Shown: piece after piece, positions 23,587 to 28,168 of the stretch
Numbering within the stretch: the stretch's first letter is position 1
Layout: each line of letters starts with the position of its first letter
Source of the DNA: a virus
Direction: 5' to 3' (one strand)
Virus record (IMG/VR): IMGVR_UViG_3300013233_000129
Location: 1 to 28,168 of that record
DNA length: 28,168 nt
Position numbers and translations under genes: made by a program
The notes under the pieces: generated by a model
The model's input: only the letters and a program-made list of their open reading frames with translations
Told to the model about the DNA's origin: nothing
The model's database searches: none

Positions 23587-23611
23587 ATGAAAGGACTACT
23601 ATTATGATCAC
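23587..23611 (+). promoter_or_regulatory. MKG-type mini-leader and ribosome binding site (copy 2)
   Basis: ATGAAAGGA opens a six-codon frame (MKGLLL) whose TGA overlaps the ATG at 23604. The flanks AACT before and TTATGATC after match copy 1 near 10531. It supplies AAAGGA as the ribosome binding site. Confidence 0.4.
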
Positions 23612-23786
23612 AGAAGCAGAACTACTAAACCTCACAGTTCGTCACCACTCTACACAAGGTGAATTACTACAAGCGTTACAAAACTGCCTTGGACAACTCG
23701 AACAAAAAGATCAAGTAATCAAGGAGTTACAAGATCGCTTAAAAGAAATCGAAGGAGAAGTTACCAATGAATCTTCCGACACCTAA
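23604..23786 (+). CDS. Small coiled-coil protein
   Basis: A 60-residue protein, family unknown. From about residue 18 to 50 it shows heptad spacing of Leu and Ile (ELLQALQNCLGQLEQKDQVI, then KELQDRLKEIE), so it should form a coiled coil. It is highly charged and has no membrane segment. It overlaps the following membrane protein gene by 20 bases and carries that gene's ribosome binding site (GAAGGAGAAG), so the two are translated together. A soluble coiled-coil protein coupled to a membrane coiled-coil protein suggests that they bind each other, possibly as a regulator of lysis. This is inferred from arrangement only. Confidence 0.75.
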   Translation: MITEAELLNLTVRHHSTQGELLQALQNCLGQLEQKDQVIKELQDRLKEIEGEVTNESSDT

Positions 23787-24132
23787 AAATGATCACGAAT
23801 TTGCTATGTGGGTAGGTATGATCCTCTTATCTAGCCTAATCTATGGAATAGGTTGGTTAGGTAAAAAGGTCTATCCAAAGTGGGTTCAAAAACAGGAAGA
23901 ATTGGAAGATTTACGAACAGAGTCTATTACTAGGATTTGTAATGATATGTCAAAATCTGTAATCGAGCATGGTAAACGAGAAGAAAAAGTATTAGAACAG
24001 ATAAGTGAAAAATTGACCTCAATCTCTACAAATCAAGAGTCTATTCTTAAAAACCTAGAAATGGAACGTCAATTAAGAGATTTAAAAACCCAAGTTGCAG
24101 AGATGGTAAAAGGCGGTTGTCAAAATGAATAA
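23767..24132 (+). CDS. Single-pass membrane protein with coiled coil (lysis or envelope role possible)
   Basis: A 121-residue protein. Residues about 12-33 are a hydrophobic helix (FAMWVGMILLSSLIYGIGWL) followed by basic residues (GKKVYPKW), so the long C-terminal part is probably on the cytoplasmic side by the positive-inside rule. That part is a charged coiled coil (QKQEELEDLRTES, EKVLEQISEKLTSI, ILKNLEMERQLRDLKTQVAE). The layout resembles small phage holin-like or spanin-like proteins, but the orientation does not fit an i-spanin well and no family is recognised. GAAGGAG lies in the gene before it. It overlaps the next gene by eight bases. Confidence 0.7.
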   Translation: MNLPTPKNDHEFAMWVGMILLSSLIYGIGWLGKKVYPKWVQKQEELEDLRTESITRICNDMSKSVIEHGKREEKVLEQISEKLTSISTNQESILKNLEMERQLRDLKTQVAEMVKGGCQNE

Positions 24133-24364
24133 TGTAAAAGCATTCAGTACCAATGATATTAACCTCGCATCTTTTCTACAATGTCATTATAATCTAATTA
24201 AAGCAAGTACTCTAGCTAATGGAAGAGTTACTTTCCATTTCCCAGATTCTCCAATGCTACGACAGCGGGTATTTGATTTCTTCTCAAAAAATGCAGACGC
24301 TAATATTGCAGACTTTTGTGATAATCTAAGGCGCCTTAAAGCTCTAACTATAAATTCTCGTTAG
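24125..24364 (+). CDS. DUF5659-like small phage protein
   Basis: A 79-residue protein. KAFSTNDINLASFLQCHYNLIKA followed by NGRVTFHFPD and LRQRVFDFF fits the DUF5659 pattern: Phe-x-Thr-x-Asp, Leu-Ala-Ser/Ala-Phe-Leu, a Gly-x-Val-x-Phe-x-Phe strand, then a helix. The family is found in many phages and has no established function. AAGGCGG about 12 bases before the ATG lies within the upstream gene. The overlap with the membrane protein gene and the peptidase 18 bases downstream place it in the same transcription unit. Assignment is from the pattern by eye. Confidence 0.6.
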   Translation: MNNVKAFSTNDINLASFLQCHYNLIKASTLANGRVTFHFPDSPMLRQRVFDFFSKNADANIADFCDNLRRLKALTINSR

Positions 24365-24382
24365 ACACACCTGTTTTCAGCC

Positions 24383-24847
24383 ATGCTTGTTTATCTAGGC
24401 TTCACTACCCACATATGCCCTACCTGTTATGTGATCTCTCTTCTAGCAGGGAACCCAAACCACTGCTTTTTAGAGATTCCTGGAGTGGGTATATTTGAGA
24501 GCACTCGAAGAGGGAAGTTCAAAGGCATCGTATGGGAAGATCATTTTGACTGTTCCCACTGTGTAGACACCTTTAGGATACCTATAGAAGTACCCGACTT
24601 TGATATAAACTACATTTGGTGCTTAGTAGGTAGATATAAAATAAGTATGCTTTATGTCTTTACTACTGCTTTTCCTATAAGTTGGAAGGCAAAAAAATAC
24701 GCCCACTGTTCAGAATTCATAGTGGACGCATTTAGGTACTTTGGATTAGATGTTTACGGTTCTAAGTGTTCACGATTAATCTCTCCTAAAGATCTAGCAT
24801 TATGGGCGAATGAAAATAGGTGTGGGGATGCTAAATTAAAATTCTAA
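24383..24847 (+). CDS. Second permuted papain-like (YiiX/YebB-type) cysteine peptidase
   Basis: A 154-residue protein with the same motif order as the peptidase at 2622: His in NPNHCFLEI (about H27), Glu in GIFES (about E39), Cys in YAHCSEFIVDAFRYFG (about C109) and a following SPKDLALW segment that matches SPQRLINTFW there. The Cys-Ser-Glu signature is shared. It is unusually rich in Cys, with pairs such as CPTC and CSHC, which might bind a metal or form disulphides. It follows a membrane protein gene, so it could be a second lysis enzyme, or it could act on a host amide bond during infection. No Shine-Dalgarno is clear. It converges on the minus-strand gene and overlaps it by 17 bases. Confidence 0.65.
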   Translation: MLVYLGFTTHICPTCYVISLLAGNPNHCFLEIPGVGIFESTRRGKFKGIVWEDHFDCSHCVDTFRIPIEVPDFDINYIWCLVGRYKISMLYVFTTAFPISWKAKKYAHCSEFIVDAFRYFGLDVYGSKCSRLISPKDLALWANENRCGDAKLKF

Positions 24848-25031
24848 AAGAAACTATAGAAGCTAAATTTATAACTTCTATTCTAGTTTCTTTCTTAACA
24901 ACTTTTTCAATAAATAATAGTTTATCTTGTAAATCTATATCAATTAAAATACCTTCTCTATACCTACTAAAATCTTCTCTTCCAAATTCTATACTAACAA
25001 ATTTACCAATATACTTAGTCAGTTTCATCAT
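24831..25031 (-). CDS. Small beta-rich protein, possibly Sm-like (YolD-like)
   Basis: A 66-residue protein, last in the minus-strand operon. The pattern YIGKFVSIEF, REGILIDIDLQDKLLFIEKV, then ETRIEVINLASIVSFRI gives about five short strands with a Gly-x-Leu-x-x-x-Asp turn, as in Sm-like barrels and YolD-like proteins. If so, it might bind RNA or a protein partner. This is a pattern guess, not a family match. It starts three bases after the ThyX stop with AAAGGA upstream, so it is translated from the same message. Its 3' end overlaps the plus-strand peptidase gene by 17 bases and contains the hairpin described at 24850-24890. Confidence 0.65.
   Translation of the reverse strand: MMKLTKYIGKFVSIEFGREDFSRYREGILIDIDLQDKLLFIEKVVKKETRIEVINLASIVSFRILI
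24850..24890. terminator. Possible bidirectional terminator at the convergent gene ends
   Basis: GAAACTATAGAAG (24850-24862) pairs with CTTCTAT plus AGTTTC (24875-24881, 24885-24890) with a TCT bulge. It lies three bases past the plus-strand stop, and the flanks are T-rich when read from either side. It is AT-rich and within the minus-strand coding region, so confidence is moderate. Confidence 0.4.
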
Positions 25032-25034
25032 AAC

Positions 25035-26021
25035 TTAATTAAGATCCTTTTCAATCATTTCAGCAATCTCTCTAATTTGTGGGTGGGCGTCTTTCTTGCT
25101 CCGAAGAGATAGAAAGTCCTCCCACATTCTTTTTGTTCCAGTTACTACAATTGTAGTAGCTAGACCAAGGGGGAGAACATCTCTAGCATGTTGAGGGTTA
25201 ACCCCTTCTGCTAGATATTCGAGGTATTGTTCTGCTGCAAGTCTACAATCCTCCACGTACCAATCTAGTAGGTTACCTTCCGTTTCATTATTCCACCCCT
25301 GTGCCATCTTTACTACTTTATCAAATGCTGGATTCTTGATAAAATTAAAACTTTTATTGTTAGAATAATTTACATATCTTGTGCTTTCTTGGGTGTATGA
25401 CATTTGACGGTGACGAACAATCTCATTTGCAATAGCCCTATTAGTAATAATCTCGAAAGTGTAATATTCCGGATGCTCAATAAGACATTTGCTAGGAAGT
25501 AGATCCTCATAATCTTCATTCATAAATTGAGGACACCCATCAATCTCCTCAAAAATCTCAGGACCAACTGCTCTATATAGAATGGCCTTCATTAGACAAT
25601 TATCTGCTGAAATCTTATTATAAACCTCTAGCAGGGTTCTAAGGTTAAGAGAGAAGATTCCAGGAAGTTCTGGATATGCATACTTCTTAATATTGATATC
25701 ATGCATAAGAACTTCGTAGATTTCAATCGTATAAACAAAACTATCTCTAAACACCTCAATATTAGCATATAGTGGATTAAGATCTAGAAGGAACCACATA
25801 TGCTCAAAAACAGAAGTATGTTTGTTAGAGTTAAGAATGTTAAAAAATCTCTTATAAGAATCAGGCTTAGTTTTATCATGAGACTTATAAGATACTCTCC
25901 CACACCACTCTACCTTCTTCAACCAACCTATATAATTAGGAGGAACACATGGACCAACTCTATATACTTCTTGGTCTAGTAGGTTTACATCAACGGCACA
26001 CTCAAAACACTCATCCTTCAT
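25035..26021 (-). CDS. thyX: Flavin-dependent thymidylate synthase ThyX
   Basis: This enzyme makes dTMP from dUMP using FAD, NADPH and methylene-tetrahydrofolate, supplying thymidine for phage DNA. The ThyX signature is clear: RHRQMSYTQESTRY at residues 203-216, with the RHR, Ser208, Ser213, Arg215 and Tyr216 of the family. HTSVFEH at 68-74 is the conserved early motif. The C-terminal region has HARDVLPLGLATTIVVTGTK and LRSKKDAHPQIREIAEMI, as expected. At 328 residues it is longer than the usual 210-250, with extra sequence between the early motif and the RHR motif (about residues 105-190). A perfect AAGGAGG precedes the ATG inside the end of the glycosyltransferase gene, which it overlaps by 11 bases. 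Confidence 0.95.
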   Translation of the reverse strand: MKDECFECAVDVNLLDQEVYRVGPCVPPNYIGWLKKVEWCGRVSYKSHDKTKPDSYKRFFNILNSNKHTSVFEHMWFLLDLNPLYANIEVFRDSFVYTIEIYEVLMHDINIKKYAYPELPGIFSLNLRTLLEVYNKISADNCLMKAILYRAVGPEIFEEIDGCPQFMNEDYEDLLPSKCLIEHPEYYTFEIITNRAIANEIVRHRQMSYTQESTRYVNYSNNKSFNFIKNPAFDKVVKMAQGWNNETEGNLLDWYVEDCRLAAEQYLEYLAEGVNPQHARDVLPLGLATTIVVTGTKRMWEDFLSLRSKKDAHPQIREIAEMIEKDLN

Positions 26022-27060
26022 TTTCTAATACCTCCTTATAAAAAGTTTCCCAAAGTCTCCAATTCTTATCCATATTATTCGATCTACATAATCGTTTATA
26101 TGCCCTTTCTCCTATCTTCCTAGCCTGCATTGGATGTTCTACTAAATCCTCTAACACAGAAATCCATTCGTCCTTACTATTAGAGTTTACCACAAAAGAC
26201 TCATTCTTGTAAAGTAAATAATTAGGGGCAGGGCTACATACTGTCGCTGTGTGCCTTTGAGCCCCATCGAGTATCTTGATCTCCGACTTCCCCTCGTTGA
26301 ATACACTAGGGAGTCGGAGCGGGGCAATCTGTGCGTGTATGGGTAGGCGTCGATATGCGTGGTAGAACTCAGGGACCATTTTCCAGGGAATGAAAAATCG
26401 CTGCGATTCAGGAATCACCTCAACAAACTGTTTATCCATTTCCCCCATTGCTAGAAACTTAACATGAGAAAACTTCTGAGTAATATGTTTTAGAGGATCA
26501 AGGATAATAGGAATATCTTGGTTGTGAAAAGAACTCGTCGGCCAAGCTAGGATGAAAGGGTTAGGATTTACAAAAGAAGGTTTTATAATTTTACATTCTT
26601 CCACAAAAGTCATTGGGAGAGAATTACGAAGAACTTTAACGTTACCATTATACTTCCCGAACATTCCAGCAAGTTGGGTAGTGGTTGTAGTTACCCCATC
26701 ACACTCCTCAATAATCTTCTTCGCTACTACTTGCACTTCTGAACGATTATAAAGTAAGGCTCCAGGATTACCTTTAGGCATTCCCCGATCCACAATACTA
26801 TCATCAATCTCATAAATAACCTTCTTACCCAACTTGTGAAGTCTCTTAACAATTTTCAACCAGGGAAGAATAACTTTACGCTGTATTACAAAAAGATCTC
26901 CCCAAGCAATCTCATCATCCCCAAGTGTATCCTTATCTCTAGCCCATCGTACCTCAAACTCTAGCGATTGGTTATTGATATACTCTTTTACATATTCAAG
27001 GCGGATAATACTACATCCACTAGTATCCTGACGACTAAAGATTATATGCTTTTTACTCAT
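26011..27060 (-). CDS. Glycosyltransferase, GT4-like
   Basis: A 349-residue GT-B-type glycosyltransferase. The N-terminal domain has WGDLFVIQRKVILPWLKIVK, LGKKVIYEIDDSIVDRGMP and DGVTTTTTQLAGMFGKYNG followed by VLRNSLP, the usual order in this group. The C-terminal, nucleotide-sugar-binding domain has HAQIAPLRLPSVFNEGKSEI, KILDGAQRHTATVCS, where the Glu/Lys and Ser-x-Ile-Lys positions match GT4 enzymes. It probably transfers sugars to phage DNA, virion protein or host surface. I chose ATG 27060 because it overlaps the preceding stop as TAATG, with GAAAGAAG upstream; an in-frame ATG at 27078 would add six residues. Bases about 26225-26420 are GC-richer than the rest of the gene. Confidence 0.83.
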   Translation of the reverse strand: MSKKHIIFSRQDTSGCSIIRLEYVKEYINNQSLEFEVRWARDKDTLGDDEIAWGDLFVIQRKVILPWLKIVKRLHKLGKKVIYEIDDSIVDRGMPKGNPGALLYNRSEVQVVAKKIIEECDGVTTTTTQLAGMFGKYNGNVKVLRNSLPMTFVEECKIIKPSFVNPNPFILAWPTSSFHNQDIPIILDPLKHITQKFSHVKFLAMGEMDKQFVEVIPESQRFFIPWKMVPEFYHAYRRLPIHAQIAPLRLPSVFNEGKSEIKILDGAQRHTATVCSPAPNYLLYKNESFVVNSNSKDEWISVLEDLVEHPMQARKIGERAYKRLCRSNNMDKNWRLWETFYKEVLENEG

Positions 27061-27485
27061 TAATTTTCTTCTTTCCATTTCTTATAATATTCAGCATGGA
27101 CGGCACAGAGACTTATAATTTCCTCGCCAGCCTCATCAAACCTACAACAACAATTGGGGGCAGTTACAGATTCTTTTCCACTTTGAAACCAACTAAAGAA
27201 GTTTTCTGCGTCCCAATACCTACAACACTCTTCTGGATCCTCATTGTCTAGCATTGTAATTTGACTAGGATAGTCCGCAAGTTGATCTGGCATCTCCATC
27301 ACATATTCTGTTCTATGATCTATCACTCTAAATTTCTCTCCTCGTACTATCTCAGATTCATCTGTAATTGGTCGCCATTTACCAACTTCATTTATTGTGG
27401 ACCATTTAAAAACTTCTATTCCTTTACCAAAGAATCTTACTGCTTGTTCATAAGATAATTTTCTAGTAGGTAGTTTAGTTTTCAT
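27060..27485 (-). CDS. Cys-rich small protein, possible zinc-binding
   Basis: A 141-residue protein starting MKTKLPTRKLSYEQAVRFFG. I chose ATG 27485 because it overlaps the upstream stop as TAATG; an in-frame ATG at 27533 would overlap the glycosyltransferase by 49 bases and is unlikely. The second half holds CCRYWDAENFFSWFQ, then PNCCCRFDEAGEEIISLCAVHAEYYKKW. The Cys-x-Cys and Cys-x-x-His pairs resemble a small zinc ribbon found in many short phage proteins of unknown role. The N-terminal half has a Lys/Arg-rich start and an acidic, beta-like middle. It lies between two glycosyltransferase genes and is co-translated with both. Function unknown. Confidence 0.75.
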   Translation of the reverse strand: MKTKLPTRKLSYEQAVRFFGKGIEVFKWSTINEVGKWRPITDESEIVRGEKFRVIDHRTEYVMEMPDQLADYPSQITMLDNEDPEECCRYWDAENFFSWFQSGKESVTAPNCCCRFDEAGEEIISLCAVHAEYYKKWKEEN

Positions 27486-28168
27486 TAGTATTCTACTACA
27501 TAATTTAATACTTTTGTTAATTGATCTTCCCAAGAATATCCATTATCTAACTTAGCTTCTTGCTGTAATTTTTTATAATATTCATAATTACTTAAAATAT
27601 TATCTATAACTCCATCCATTTCATCTTTAGTCTTAAATATAAAAGGTTTCCAATTAAACTTAGAATCTATATATTTAAATGCATATGATTCTTCAGAGAT
27701 CATTATAGCATTTGTTGCTAGTGTGCATAGTACTCTATTTGATACTATAAAAGGATCTCTAACTAAATTTACAACCATTTTAGATTGGTTATATATCTTA
27801 TTACAGTCCACATAAGAATAGGCATACATAGAGGATTCAAATACAGTTACTTTAGAATTATCAAAATATTCATGGCGTTTCTTATCTAAACTTCCAACAA
27901 AAGAGACATCATATTTTATAGGTAATTTTTCTTTTTTCCAAGTATCAGTATCTATACCTTCAAAAATAACTTTCCCATTTACAATACTAGCTAGAGAAAT
28001 AGAGGTGGTACTTTTATACTTACAAGCCTCTAAAACTGGTTTGCTATTGCATCTTAGGAATTCCTGATATCCATCCATAAACCAAAGATATGTATCCCAA
28101 TTTGGCGAAATCCTTTCACGAATAAATTTTGGATCTAGATACATTCCTTTCATTATAAATACTAGATC
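27485..28168 (-). CDS. CgeB/YkvP-like glycosyltransferase, 5' end cut by window edge
   Basis: The C-terminal part of a glycosyltransferase of the CgeB (Glyco_trans_1_2) type. YDVSFVGSLDKKRHEYF is the start of the second Rossmann-like domain. VSNRVLCTLATNAIMISEES, FIFKTKDEMDGVIDNILSN and AKLDNGYSWEDQLTKVL are the family's closing motifs. A Met at 28153 could serve as start, but the frame is open to the edge and reads DLVFIMKGMYLDPKF. That fits the conserved Asp-Leu-Val strand of the N-terminal domain, so the true start lies beyond the window. It is the first visible gene of the minus-strand operon. It presumably glycosylates the same kind of target as the GT4-like enzyme downstream. Confidence 0.8.
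   Translation of the reverse strand, partial: DLVFIMKGMYLDPKFIRERISPNWDTYLWFMDGYQEFLRCNSKPVLEACKYKSTTSISLASIVNGKVIFEGIDTDTWKKEKLPIKYDVSFVGSLDKKRHEYFDNSKVTVFESSMYAYSYVDCNKIYNQSKMVVNLVRDPFIVSNRVLCTLATNAIMISEESYAFKYIDSKFNWKPFIFKTKDEMDGVIDNILSNYEYYKKLQQEAKLDNGYSWEDQLTKVLNYVVEY

Overview
The window is part of the genome of a tailed double-stranded DNA phage (Caudoviricetes), or of a prophage. The long tape-measure gene, the lambda-style G/GT tail chaperones and the absence of sheath genes point to a long-tailed siphovirus. It has an HK97-type head: HK97-family portal, protease fused to a scaffold-like tail, and HK97-fold capsid protein. Most of the sequence is AT-rich. The host cannot be named. 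A GTA-type three-helix holin and several genes with weak or absent Shine-Dalgarno sequences suggest a Gram-negative host, possibly a cyanobacterium, but this is weak evidence.

Layout, plus strand. The window opens inside the terminase large subunit (1-545). A GC-rich block of three genes follows (558-2543): an unknown protein, a LamG-type lectin and an SGNH hydrolase. Next come a lysis cassette (2622-3608: permuted papain-like peptidase, 23-residue membrane peptide, 3TM holin) and a 28-codon repetitive reading frame (3631-3717). The head module is portal, a small beta-rich protein, protease-scaffold and major capsid protein, ending in a strong terminator (3724-7757). Then come connector, neck, tail terminator, major tail protein, the frameshifted chaperone pair, a 1765-residue tape measure, a distal tail protein and a 1689-residue tail hub/receptor-binding protein (7770-23241). 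A second small-gene cassette follows (23252-24847), ending in another permuted papain-like peptidase.

Layout, minus strand. From 24831 to the right edge the genes run the other way as a tightly overlapped operon: a CgeB-like glycosyltransferase cut by the window edge, a Cys-rich small protein, a GT4-type glycosyltransferase, thymidylate synthase ThyX and a small possibly Sm-like protein. The strands converge at about 24831-24890 on an imperfect hairpin that may stop transcription from both sides.

How it works together. The plus strand is a late programme of packaging, head, tail and lysis genes. A motif, TTTCGTT followed by an AT-rich stretch, recurs in four intergenic gaps, each just before a block of structural or lysis genes, and is the best candidate for a phage-specific late promoter. 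Glycan handling recurs: LamG and CBM-like modules in tail proteins, an SGNH esterase candidate and two glycosyltransferases, which would suit a host with a thick polysaccharide surface. With the frameshift extension counted, no stretch longer than 300 bases lacks a gene. I saw no tRNA, rRNA, CRISPR array, transposase or integrase.
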